This document shows, piece after piece, positions 7,987 to 15,628 of a stretch of DNA of 64,000 bases. The notes under the pieces were generated by a model. That model searched no databases and was not told where the DNA came from. It was given only the letters and a program-made list of their open reading frames with translations. The DNA is from Streptomyces candidus (lineage in GTDB: Bacteria > Actinomycetota > Actinomycetes > Streptomycetales > Streptomycetaceae): NCBI RefSeq assembly GCF_014207445.1, contig NZ_JACHEM010000001.1, positions 434,001-498,000 of the forward strand, read 5' to 3'. Numbering within the stretch: the stretch's first letter is position 1; each line of letters opens with the position of its first letter. The translations under genes were made by a program, and so were the position numbers.

Positions 7987-8024
7987 TCGTTCACGCGCGA
8001 AACGTGACGCTCGCGCGTGAACGA
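7987..8024. promoter_or_regulatory. Perfect 14-bp inverted repeat upstream of DUF6247 gene
   Basis: Arms at 7987-8000 and 8011-8024 are exactly complementary, with a 10-base loop. No T-tract follows on either strand, so an operator for the downstream DUF6247/toxin pair is more likely than an intrinsic terminator, though the hairpin could also end transcripts from the aldehyde dehydrogenase remnant. Confidence 0.55.
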
Positions 8025-8102
8025 CAGGCCTTGAGGGCAGGCGGGAACTCGGAGTGGCAACGCTCGGGTCCACTCGTAGCGCCGCGTATCTGATCGCAAT
8101 CG

Positions 8103-8606
8103 TCAGCGCGTTCCCACTTGGATCATCCTGTGCTCCAGGAACTCGCCGTAGCCCTCGGGACCGAACTCGCGGCACAGTCCGGAGTTCTCGTAGCCACCGG
8201 ACGGGCCCATCATGTCCATGCTGAAGGTGTGGACAGAGTACGTGCCGGTGCCTGCCTGGCGGACGAGATCGACGCCGCGTTCCGTGTCCGCCGTCCAGAC
8301 GCTGCCGCTCAGGCCGTACTCGGAGGTGATGACGCGGGCGAGTTCCTCGTGCCGGGCGGCGATGGCGTCCTTGATGCGGGTGACGACGGCGATCCGCTCG
8401 TCCAGCGAGGTCCGGGGCCGGGGCCCGTCGTCGAAGGCGCGGCGGGCGGCGGCCACCGCACGGTCGACGTCCGCCTCGTTCGCGTGCGGGACCCGGCCGA
8501 TGACCTGCTCGGTGTGCGGGGAGACGACCTCGTTGGACGCGGTCCCCAGAGGATCGGACAAGGTGCCGCCCACGTACAGCTGTCGGTGCTCCACAAGCTC
8601 GGTCAT
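8103..8606 (-). pseudogene. Aldehyde dehydrogenase with core deleted in frame
   Basis: The 167-residue frame joins the first ~96 residues of an aldehyde dehydrogenase (VEHRQLYVGGTLSDPLGTAS, VSPHTEQVIGRVPHANEADV, DERIAVVTRIKDAIAARHEE) directly to the last ~70 (YGLSGSVWTADTERGVDL, FGPEGYGEFLEHRM). Normal enzymes have about 480-500 residues, so roughly 310 codons are missing, including the NAD-binding fold and the catalytic Glu and Cys. The C-terminal part has also drifted: the usual PFGGYKNSGLGRE reads PSGGYENSGLCRE. It cannot be an active dehydrogenase. The ATG at 8606 is 73 bp downstream of a KstR-like site, suggesting the intact ancestor belonged to a KstR regulon. Confidence 0.85.
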
Positions 8607-8678
8607 GGCTGTCGCCTCTCGCAAGTCCGTTTGCGCGCCCGCGAGCTGACTTGGCGTCAGCCGGTACGCACCCCGGAC

Positions 8679-8692
8679 TGATACCAGTTCTA
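8679..8692. promoter_or_regulatory. KstR-type operator upstream of aldehyde dehydrogenase remnant
   Basis: TGATACCAGTTCTA matches TNNAACNNGTTNNA with one substitution (TAC for AAC). The 18-mer around it (8677-8694) matches that at 9598-9615 in 15 of 18 positions. It overlaps the stop codon of the membrane protein and precedes the dehydrogenase remnant. Confidence 0.55.
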
Positions 8693-9484
8693 GTGGGTAC
8701 GGGGAAGGGCCCCGGCTCGGTCGCGGAGGAGGAACGGGGCTAGGGCGAGGAGGAGACAGAGACCGCCGAGGGAGAGGAAGTCGAGGTTCACGGCCATCAG
8801 CACCGCACCGAGGACCATCGCACCGACCGTGAGCACTCGGGTGCGTGCGGGGGCGGCGGCCAGGCCGGTCAGGGCGATCAGACCGAGGAAGAACAGCGGG
8901 GGAACGATGCCGTAGACGACGGGCTCGACCCCGGGCACCGACTTGACCTGCTGGAAGATCTCGACCATGGCGGGCCTGTCGTTGGCCATGAGCCCGGCGA
9001 CCAGGTCGATCGCGGCCTGCGCCGCGGTGGCGAGCAGGCCCAGGAGCCCGACGACGAGGGCGACGACGGCCGGGACGCGCCTCCTGGCGGGAGCGGCCCG
9101 GTACAGGTGCAGCATCACCGGGACGAAGAGCAGCACGCCGGCCAGCATGGCGAGATGACCGGCGGTCCAGCCCGCGCTCGGCACTCCGCGCTCACTGAGG
9201 AGCCGGATGGCGCCGTACGCGACGAGTGCGAGGGGGCCCGCGACGAGAGCGGTACGGGTGAGGCGACTGGGGACGGCGGGGAGAGCGGGCGGGAGCGGCG
9301 GGGCGGGGGCCGGGGGCGAGGCCCGGGGGAGGGAGGCCGTGCGCGTCGCGTACGCGTCCGTCGCGTTGCCCGTGCTGGCCCTTTCGCGCCTCGTACGGAC
9401 CTTGCCCGTGCCGGCCGGCGCATTCTCCGTGCGGGCGTTGTCCGTCTCGGCCGTCTCGTTCCTCGTGCTCTGCGGGTATGTCAT
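8690..9484 (-). CDS. Multi-pass membrane protein, unknown function
   Basis: 264 residues from ATG 9484 (AAGGTCGGG upstream). The first ~90 residues are polar (Thr/Arg/Asn-rich, then Pro-rich) and cytoplasmic. About six hydrophobic helices follow, including TALVAGPLALVAYGAIRLL, LAMLAGVLLFVPVMLHLYR, VVALVVGLLGLLATAAQAA, VVYGIVPPLFFLGLIALTGL, LTVGAMVLGAVLMAVNLDF and LCLLLALAPFLL. No transporter or enzyme motif is evident. Starts further upstream (to 9550) are possible. A consensus KstR-type site lies 116 bp upstream, between this gene and the small plus-strand gene, so it may belong to the same regulon as the aldehyde dehydrogenase remnant that follows it. Confidence 0.72.
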   Translation of the reverse strand: MTYPQSTRNETAETDNARTENAPAGTGKVRTRRERASTGNATDAYATRTASLPRASPPAPAPPLPPALPAVPSRLTRTALVAGPLALVAYGAIRLLSERGVPSAGWTAGHLAMLAGVLLFVPVMLHLYRAAPARRRVPAVVALVVGLLGLLATAAQAAIDLVAGLMANDRPAMVEIFQQVKSVPGVEPVVYGIVPPLFFLGLIALTGLAAAPARTRVLTVGAMVLGAVLMAVNLDFLSLGGLCLLLALAPFLLRDRAGALPRTH

Positions 9485-9599
9485 GTCCCGACCTTGTCCG
9501 TGCACCGGCATCCGGCCCATCGGGGAAAGCCACGGCCCGCCCCCCACCACGCCCCTGAGTTTCCTCGGGGTCGGAGGACTGCTCGTCCCCGACGTCCAC

Positions 9600-9613
9600 T
9601 GGAACCCGTTCTA
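9600..9613. promoter_or_regulatory. KstR-type operator (TNNAACNNGTTNNA)
   Basis: TGGAACCCGTTCTA matches the KstR consensus at all fixed positions and is part of an 18-bp near-palindrome, ACT...AGT (9598-9615). It lies between the divergent membrane protein (start 9484) and the small gene at 9667. Confidence 0.65.
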
Positions 9614-9666
9614 GTTATAGTGGCCGGAAGGCAAGTCCCGTACCAAGACGCACAGTTGGGGGAGCC

Positions 9667-9867
9667 ATGACACAGCCGTCCGGTACGGGTCCCGCCCCGG
9701 GCGGCTCGCCCGGGGTGATCGACCACGGCGGCGTCCGGAGCATCGACCCGTACGCCTCGCGGAACGTCGCCGTCTCCGGGGCGGAGACTCATCTGCGCCG
9801 CCTGGTGAGGCTCGGCCACGCGGAGGCGGTGCCGGGCGGCGACCCCGTCACGTACATCGCCGTGTGA
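9667..9867 (+). CDS. Small hypothetical protein (66 aa)
   Basis: Starts at ATG 9667 with GGGGGAG upstream and ends at 9867. The sequence is polar (VIDHGGVRSIDPYASRNVAV then ETHLRRLVRLGHAEAVPGGD) and ends TYIAV. I recognise no domain. The good ribosome site, and the KstR-type operator 54 bp upstream, favour a real gene, though it could be the remnant of a longer one. It precedes the ECF transporter operon by 93 bp but is probably separate. Confidence 0.5.
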   Translation: MTQPSGTGPAPGGSPGVIDHGGVRSIDPYASRNVAVSGAETHLRRLVRLGHAEAVPGGDPVTYIAV

Positions 9868-9960
9868 GCGGCGACGGCGTGCCCGGTGGCACGCATCGGG
9901 GCCGGTGGGCGGCCCGGCGGCGGGCGGGCCCGCCCCGGTACCGGTCGGTAGAATGCGGGC

Positions 9961-11226
9961 ATGATCACCCTCCGTCGCAGCGCCGCAGCGCTCGCCGTCA
10001 CCGTCGCGCTCGGCGCGGTGGCCGCCCCGGGCGCCTCCGCCGCACCGAGTCCCACGCCCGTCGCGATCCCGTCCGGGCTGTACGGGAAGGGCGACCCCTC
10101 GTTCGACGGAGTCTTCCGGCAGTCGCTGGCGCTGCTCGCGCAGGACCAGGTCGGGGTCGAGCCCGCCGCGAAGGCCGTGGACTGGCTGACGGGGCAGCAG
10201 TGCGACAACGGCGCCTTCCCCGCCTTCCGGCCCGACCCGGGCACTCCGTGCGACGCCAAGACGCAGCTCGACACCAACATGACGGCCGCCGCCGTGCAGG
10301 CGCTGAAGGCGCTGGGCGGGCAGGACGCCGCCGTGACGAAGGCCGTCGGCTGGCTGAAGTCCGTACAGAACGCGGACGGCGGATGGCCGTCCTGGCCGGG
10401 GTCTCCGAGCGACGCCAACTCCACGTCGATCGTGATCGGCGCCCTGCAGGCGGCCGGTGAGAAGCCCGCGGACGTGAAGGGCAAGGACGGGAAGTCGCCG
10501 CTCCAGGCGCTGCTGGGGTTCCAGGCCGACTGCGACGGCAAGCCCGAGAACCAGGGTGCCTTCGGCTTCCAGCCCGACAAGGACGGAAAGCTCGCGCCGA
10601 ACGCGGACGCGACCGCCGCCGTGGTGACCGCCGCCGCCGGGCGCGGCGGATTCGTCATCGACGTGCCCAGGGGGAAGGACCGGCCCATCGAGGCCGCGCC
10701 GGGCTGCAAGGAGGGCATCGCCGACCCGCGGACCGCCGCGTCGGCCGGCTCCGCCTACCTCGCCCGGACGATGGACGAGAACGGCGGCTTCCTCAAGGCG
10801 CCCCCGATGCCCGGCTCCGACGCCACCGACAAGCCCGACGTCGGCAACACCGCCGACGCCGTGGTCGCCCTCGCCGCCGACGGGCACAAGGACGCCGCCC
10901 GGAAGTCCGCCGACTGGCTGACCAAGAACTCCGCCCCGTGGGCGAAGGCGAGCGGTCCCGCCGCGTACGCGCAGCTGATCTTCGCCGCGCACGCCACCGG
11001 CATGGACCCCTCCTCCTTCGGCGGCACGGACCTCGTCAAGGAGCTGAACGCGACGGGGCCCGCCCCTGAGAAGGCCGCCGACGGCGCGGAGAAGAAGGAC
11101 GACGCGGAGAAGAAGACGGACGGCGGTTCGTCCACGGCCTGGTGGGTCATCGGTGCGGCGTTCGTGGCCAGCGTGGGCGCGGGCCTCCTGATCAGCATGC
11201 GCAACAAGAAGAACAAGCAGCTGTGA
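9961..11226 (+). CDS. Cell-surface prenyltransferase/squalene-oxidase-repeat protein of ECF operon
   Basis: 421 residues. A signal peptide (LRRSAAALAVTVALGAVAA, cleavage near ASA-AP) is followed by alpha/alpha-barrel repeats: AVDWLTGQQCDNGAFPAF, AVGWLKSVQNADGGWPSWPG and SAYLARTMDENGGFL, each with the Gln-x-x-x-Gly-x-Phe/Trp pattern. A Lys/Glu-rich linker (~370-390) leads to a C-terminal helix (WWVIGAAFVASVGAGLLIS) and a basic tail, so the protein sits outside the cell, anchored by its C-terminus. It overlaps the next gene by 4 bp in a five-gene ECF transporter operon. The fold is also that of transcobalamin/intrinsic factor, so a substrate-capturing role is plausible; this is inference. Confidence 0.88.
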   Translation: MITLRRSAAALAVTVALGAVAAPGASAAPSPTPVAIPSGLYGKGDPSFDGVFRQSLALLAQDQVGVEPAAKAVDWLTGQQCDNGAFPAFRPDPGTPCDAKTQLDTNMTAAAVQALKALGGQDAAVTKAVGWLKSVQNADGGWPSWPGSPSDANSTSIVIGALQAAGEKPADVKGKDGKSPLQALLGFQADCDGKPENQGAFGFQPDKDGKLAPNADATAAVVTAAAGRGGFVIDVPRGKDRPIEAAPGCKEGIADPRTAASAGSAYLARTMDENGGFLKAPPMPGSDATDKPDVGNTADAVVALAADGHKDAARKSADWLTKNSAPWAKASGPAAYAQLIFAAHATGMDPSSFGGTDLVKELNATGPAPEKAADGAEKKDDAEKKTDGGSSTAWWVIGAAFVASVGAGLLISMRNKKNKQL

Positions 11227-11936
11227 CAGCGACCCGCCGGGCGGGCTCCGCGGCGCTGCCGGCGACGGTGGCGGGCGTGCTGCTCTGCCTCCTCGGTCCG
11301 GCCGCCCCGGCGGCGCACGCGGACGGCGGCTACCGGTACTGGTCGTTCTGGGAGCGTGACGCGGCGGGCCGGACGTGGACGTACGCCACCCAGGGCGCGG
11401 CGACCACGACCCCGGCCGACGGAGCCGTCCAGGGGTTCCGGTTCGCGGTGAGCCAGAACTCGCAGGACGCTGCCAAGCCCCGCGGGAACGCCGACTTCGA
11501 GACCGTGTGCGCGAAGACGCCGGCGAAGGACAAGGCCAAGCGCGTCGCCCTCCTACTCGACTTCGGCACGCCCCAGGACGCTCCGGAGGGCGACACTCCG
11601 CCCCCGGCCCGTTCCGTGTGTGCGCAGGCCGGAGCGGATGCCACGACCGCGGAGTTGCTGGCGCGGGTCGCCCGGCCACTGCGGTACGACAGCTCGGCGC
11701 TGCTGTGCGCCATCGCCGGATACCCGAGGACGGGGTGCGCGGACCAGGTGTCGGGGAGCGGGGACTCCGCCGGTGTCTCGCCGGGCGCGACGGCCCCGAC
11801 GGCCGCCGCCACTCCTTCCGTTTCCGCGTCCGACCAGGAGGGCGGGGGGCCGTCCGCCGGGGTGCTCGTCGGTCTCGCCGCCGTGCTCGCCCTGGGTGCG
11901 GCCGCCGTGTGGCAGTCGCGCCGCCGCCGGGGATGA
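11223..11936 (+). CDS. SCO2322 family protein
   Basis: 237 residues from GTG 11223, overlapping the previous stop by 4 bp. A signal peptide (VAGVLLCLLGPAAPAAHA) is followed by the extracellular domain beginning GGYRYWSFWERDAAGRTWTY, characteristic of the SCO2322 family, with several Cys residues (VCAKTP, VCAQAG, LLCAIAGYPRTGCA). A Ser/Thr/Pro linker and a final transmembrane helix (LVGLAAVLALGAAAVW) with an Arg-rich tail anchor it in the membrane. It lies between the alpha/alpha-barrel surface protein and the ECF T component, so both secreted proteins probably assist the transporter, for example by binding its substrate. The biochemical role is unknown. Confidence 0.88.
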   Translation: MTATRRAGSAALPATVAGVLLCLLGPAAPAAHADGGYRYWSFWERDAAGRTWTYATQGAATTTPADGAVQGFRFAVSQNSQDAAKPRGNADFETVCAKTPAKDKAKRVALLLDFGTPQDAPEGDTPPPARSVCAQAGADATTAELLARVARPLRYDSSALLCAIAGYPRTGCADQVSGSGDSAGVSPGATAPTAAATPSVSASDQEGGGPSAGVLVGLAAVLALGAAAVWQSRRRRG

Positions 11937-13090
11937 GCGGACGCGGCCCGAAACTTCCGGGTGCCTTCATGCTGCGCGCCCCCGCCGCCGGGCGCAGCAA
12001 CGCGCTGCACGCCGGGGCGTGGTGGCTGTGGGCGCTGGGGCTGGCCACCGCCGCGTCGCGGACCACCAACCCGCTGCTGCTCGGGCTGCTGGTGGGGGTG
12101 GCGGGCTATGTGGTCGCCGCCCGCCGCACCGACGCCCCGTGGGCACGGTCGTACGGGGCGTTCGTCAAGCTCGGCCTGATGGTGCTGGTGATCCGGCTGG
12201 TGTTCTCGGTCTTCCTGGGTTCGCCCATCCCGGGGCAGCACGTGCTGTTCACCCTGCCCGAGGTGCCGCTTCCGGACTGGGCGAAGGGGGTGCGCCTCGG
12301 CGGCAGGGTGACCGCCGAGCAGCTGGTCTTCGCCCTGTACGACGGGCTGAAGCTGGCCACCCTGCTGATCTGTGTGGGCGCGGCCAACGCGCTCGCCAAC
12401 CCGGCCCGCCTCCTGAAGTCGCTGCCCGGCGCCCTGTACGAGGCGGGGGTGGCGGTTGTCGTGGCGATGACCTTCGCGCCGAACATGGTGTCCGACGTCG
12501 TACGGCTGCGCACCGCGCGGCGGTTGCGCGGGCGGCCGACCGGCGGGGTGCGGGCGCTGCTCCAGATCGGGCTGCCGGTCCTGGAAGGCGCGCTGGAGCG
12601 GTCGGTGGCGCTGGCCGCGTCGATGGACGCGCGCGGGTACGGGCGGACCGCCCGCGTCCCGCCCGCCGTACGGCACGTGACGACCGCCCTGACCCTGGGC
12701 GGTCTGCTGGGCGTCTGCGCCGGCACGTACGGTCTGCTCGCGGCCGAGGGCGCCGGGTACGGGCTGTGGGTGCTGCTGATCGGGCTGGCCGCCGCGATGG
12801 GCGGGCTGCGGCTCGGCGGGCTGCGCAGTGTGCGCACCCGCTACCGCCCGGACCGGTGGGGCGCGCGGGCCTGGCTGGTCGCCGGGTCCGGGGCGGCCGT
12901 GGCGGGGCTGATGATCTGGGCGGCTTCCCGGGACCCGGCCGCTCTGCATCCGGGGGTGCTGCCGCTGGTGGTGCCGGAGTTCCCGGTGTGGCCCGCGTTG
13001 TCCGTGCTGATCGGGCTGCTGCCTGCGTTCGTCGCCCCCGTACCCGCCCCGCCCTCCGCTCCTCCCAGCTCCTCCCCCCAGGGAACGTGA
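11933..13090 (+). CDS. cbiQ: ECF transporter transmembrane T component (CbiQ family)
   Basis: 385 residues, ATGA overlap with the upstream stop. Multiple hydrophobic helices begin at WWLWALGLATAAS and LLLGLLVGVAGYVVAA. The conserved coupling-helix motif appears as SMDARGYGRTAR (Ala-Arg-Gly core), and MTFAPNMVSDVVRLRTAR is also typical of CbiQ/EcfT proteins that couple ATP hydrolysis to the substrate-binding S component. The C-terminal half adds extra membrane helices. It is followed 1 bp later by the ATPase and then the S component, completing an ECF importer in the cytoplasmic membrane. The symbol denotes the family; cobalt is not established as substrate. Confidence 0.9.
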   Translation: MSGRGPKLPGAFMLRAPAAGRSNALHAGAWWLWALGLATAASRTTNPLLLGLLVGVAGYVVAARRTDAPWARSYGAFVKLGLMVLVIRLVFSVFLGSPIPGQHVLFTLPEVPLPDWAKGVRLGGRVTAEQLVFALYDGLKLATLLICVGAANALANPARLLKSLPGALYEAGVAVVVAMTFAPNMVSDVVRLRTARRLRGRPTGGVRALLQIGLPVLEGALERSVALAASMDARGYGRTARVPPAVRHVTTALTLGGLLGVCAGTYGLLAAEGAGYGLWVLLIGLAAAMGGLRLGGLRSVRTRYRPDRWGARAWLVAGSGAAVAGLMIWAASRDPAALHPGVLPLVVPEFPVWPALSVLIGLLPAFVAPVPAPPSAPPSSSPQGT

Positions 13091-13091
13091 A

Positions 13092-14708
13092 GTGATCCGG
13101 TTCGAGAACGTGTCCGTCCGGTACGAGGGCGCCGGTGCGCCGGCCCTCCAGGACGTCGACCTGACCGTCCCCGAAGGCGAGCTGGTGCTGCTCGTCGGCC
13201 CCTCCGGCGTGGGCAAGTCCACGCTCCTGGGGACGGTGTCCGGGCTCGTCCCGCACTTCACCGGGGGCGTGCTGAGCGGCCGGGTCAGCGTCGACGGCCG
13301 CGACACCCGCACCCACAAGCCGCGCGAGCTGGCGGACGTGGTCGGCACCGTCGGCCAGGACCCGCTGTCCCACTTCGTCACCGACACCGTCGAGGACGAG
13401 CTGGCGTACGGCATGGAGTCGCTGGGCGTGGCCCCCGACGTGATGCGGCGGCGCGTCGAGGAGACCCTCGATCTGCTGGGCCTCGCCGATCTCCGCGACC
13501 GCCCGATCGCCACCCTGTCGGGCGGCCAGCAGCAGCGCGTCGCCATCGGGTCCGTGCTCACCCCGCATCCCAGGGTCCTCGTCCTGGACGAACCGACGTC
13601 CGCCCTGGACCCGGCCGCCGCCGAGGAGGTCCTGGCGGTGCTGCAACGGCTGGTGCACGACCTGGGCACGACCGTGCTGATGGCCGAACACCGTCTGGAG
13701 CGGGTCGTGCAGTACGCCGACCAGGTCCTCCTCCTGCCCGGCCCCGGCCTCGCCCCGGTCCTGGGCGAACCCGCCGAGGTGATGGCCCTCTCGCCCGTGC
13801 ATCCGCCCGTGGTGGGCCTCGGCCGGCTGGCCGGGTGGTCGCCGCTGCCCCTGTCGGTACGGGACGCCCGCCGCCGGGCGTCCGCGCTGCGGGCCGAGCT
13901 GGCCGGCCGTACCCCCGCGGCCGTCGCCCCGCCGCCCGCCGCGCCCGCCGTCGCCGAGACGGACGCGCTGTCGCTGCGCCGGGGCAGGATCGAAGCCCTG
14001 CGCCGGGTGTCCCTGACCGTGCGCCCCGGCGAGACCGTGGCCCTGATGGGCCGCAACGGGGCGGGGAAGTCCACCCTGCTGAACGCCCTCGTCGGCCTGC
14101 ACGCCCCCTCCTCGGGGCGGGTCCTGGTCGGCGGGAAGGCTCCCTCCAGGACGCCGCCGCGCGAGATGGTGCGCCGCGTGGGTCTCATCCCGCAGGAGCC
14201 GCGCGACCTGCTGTACGCGGACACCGTCGCCGCCGAGTGCGCGGCGGCCGACCACGACGCGGGCGCCGCACCGGGGACCTGCCGTGCCCTGGTGAGCGCC
14301 CTGCTCCCGGACGTGCCGGACGAGACGCACCCCCGCGACCTGTCCGAGGGGCAGCGCCTGGCGCTCGCGCTCGCCCTCGTACTGACCGGCCGGCCCCCTC
14401 TGCTGCTGCTCGACGAGCCGACGCGCGGCCTGGACTACGCGGCGAAGTCCCGCCTGATCGGCATCCTGCGTGATCTCGCGGCCGACGGAACCGCCCTCGT
14501 CCTGGCCACCCACGACGTGGAGCTGGCCGCCGAGCTGGCGCACCGGGTGGTGATCCTCGCGGACGGCGAGGTCGTCGCGGACGGCCCGACCGCCGACGTG
14601 GTCGTCTCCTCGCCGTCCTTCGCGCCGCAGGTCTCGAAGGTGCTCGCCCCGCAGCAGTGGCTGACCGTGGCCCAGGTGCGGAAAGCGCTGGAGGACGTAC
14701 GCCCGTGA
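13092..14708 (+). CDS. ECF transporter ATPase with two ABC domains
   Basis: 538 residues containing two fused ATP-binding cassettes. Domain 1: Walker A GPSGVGKST, signature LSGGQQQR, Walker B VLVLDEP, then the switch His in LMAEHR. Domain 2 (from ~residue 300): Walker A GRNGAGKST, a degenerate signature LSEGQRL, Walker B LLLLDEP followed by TRGLD, and LATHDVEL. The fused arrangement replaces the EcfA/EcfA' pair of group II transporters. It starts with GTG at 13092, one base after the T-component stop, and overlaps the S component by 4 bp. It powers the importer from the cytoplasmic face. The second signature has Glu in place of the second Gly, which may make the two sites unequal. Confidence 0.94.
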   Translation: MIRFENVSVRYEGAGAPALQDVDLTVPEGELVLLVGPSGVGKSTLLGTVSGLVPHFTGGVLSGRVSVDGRDTRTHKPRELADVVGTVGQDPLSHFVTDTVEDELAYGMESLGVAPDVMRRRVEETLDLLGLADLRDRPIATLSGGQQQRVAIGSVLTPHPRVLVLDEPTSALDPAAAEEVLAVLQRLVHDLGTTVLMAEHRLERVVQYADQVLLLPGPGLAPVLGEPAEVMALSPVHPPVVGLGRLAGWSPLPLSVRDARRRASALRAELAGRTPAAVAPPPAAPAVAETDALSLRRGRIEALRRVSLTVRPGETVALMGRNGAGKSTLLNALVGLHAPSSGRVLVGGKAPSRTPPREMVRRVGLIPQEPRDLLYADTVAAECAAADHDAGAAPGTCRALVSALLPDVPDETHPRDLSEGQRLALALALVLTGRPPLLLLDEPTRGLDYAAKSRLIGILRDLAADGTALVLATHDVELAAELAHRVVILADGEVVADGPTADVVVSSPSFAPQVSKVLAPQQWLTVAQVRKALEDVRP

Positions 14709-15628
14709 ACCAGGACCGGCCCCTTCCCGCCCCCGCCCCGGCGCCGCCCCGGCGCTCCCCCGCGCGCGCTCCCCGGGCGCCTCGTGCGCCGCGCCCCGTC
14801 CGGCTCGGGCCGCGGTCCGTCGCCGCGCTCGCCCTGGTGAGTGCCGTCGGGGTGATGGCCTTCGGGTGGCCGCTGCTCGCCGACTCCGCCGCCGGGCTCG
14901 CCCACTCCCGGGACGCGCCGTGGCTGTTCGCCGCCCTGCTGCCGCTGCTCGTCGCGGTGGTGGTGGCGACGATCGCCGACGCGGGGCTCGACGCGAAGGC
15001 CGTCGCGATGCTGGGGGTGCTCGCCGCGGTCGGCGCGGCGCTGCGGCCACTCGGGGCGGGGACGGCCGGCCTGGAGCCGATGTTCTTCCTGATGGTGCTG
15101 AGCGGGCGGGTGCTGGGGCCCGGCTTCGGCTTCGTCCTGGGATCGGTCACGATCTTCGCCTCCGCTCTGCTCACCGGCGGGGTCGGGCCGTGGATGCCGT
15201 TCCAGATGCTGGCCATGGGCTGGTTCACGATGGGCGCGGGACTGCTGCCGGGCTGGCAGCGGCTGCGCGGCCGGGCCGAGCTGGTGCTGCTGGCTGTGTA
15301 CGGGGCCGCTGCGTCGTTCTTCTACGGCACGGTCATGAACCTCCAGGGCTGGACGTACCTCGCCGGGCTCTCCACGGGTGTGTCCTTCGTTCCGGGCGAC
15401 CCGGTGCACGAGAACCTGGTGCGCTTCCTCGCGTACTGCCTGGCCACCTCGGTCGGCTGGGACCTGGGCCGCGCCGTGCTGACCGTCGTGCTGACCCTGA
15501 CCGTCGGCCCCGCCCTGCTGAAGGCGCTGCGCCGGGCAACCCGCCGGGCGGCGTTCGCGGCGCCGGTCGCCTTCGAGGACGTGCGGGCGGACGCGCCGGA
15601 CGCCCCCGGGGCTCCCCAGGAGCGGTAG
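14705..15628 (+). CDS. ECF transporter S component
   Basis: 307 residues from GTG 14705 (4-bp overlap with the ATPase). A long Pro/Arg-rich cytoplasmic leader (~35 residues) precedes six predicted helices, among them VAALALVSAVGVMAFGWPL, LFAALLPLLVAVVVATIAD, KAVAMLGVLAAVGAALRPLG, FVLGSVTIFASALLTGGVGP and WDLGRAVLTVVLTLTVGPAL. ALRPLGAGTAG...FFLMVLSGRVLGPGFGFVLG resembles the membrane core of substrate-binding S subunits. It should define the vitamin or metal specificity of the importer. No cobalamin riboswitch was seen upstream of the operon, so the substrate remains open. Confidence 0.87.
   Translation: MNQDRPLPAPAPAPPRRSPARAPRAPRAPRPVRLGPRSVAALALVSAVGVMAFGWPLLADSAAGLAHSRDAPWLFAALLPLLVAVVVATIADAGLDAKAVAMLGVLAAVGAALRPLGAGTAGLEPMFFLMVLSGRVLGPGFGFVLGSVTIFASALLTGGVGPWMPFQMLAMGWFTMGAGLLPGWQRLRGRAELVLLAVYGAAASFFYGTVMNLQGWTYLAGLSTGVSFVPGDPVHENLVRFLAYCLATSVGWDLGRAVLTVVLTLTVGPALLKALRRATRRAAFAAPVAFEDVRADAPDAPGAPQER

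Noticed and set aside
9868-9960. Possible cobalamin riboswitch upstream of the ECF operon
   Set aside because: The 93-bp gap is too short for the aptamer and lacks the B12-box core; the GGTGGCAC stretch is not enough.
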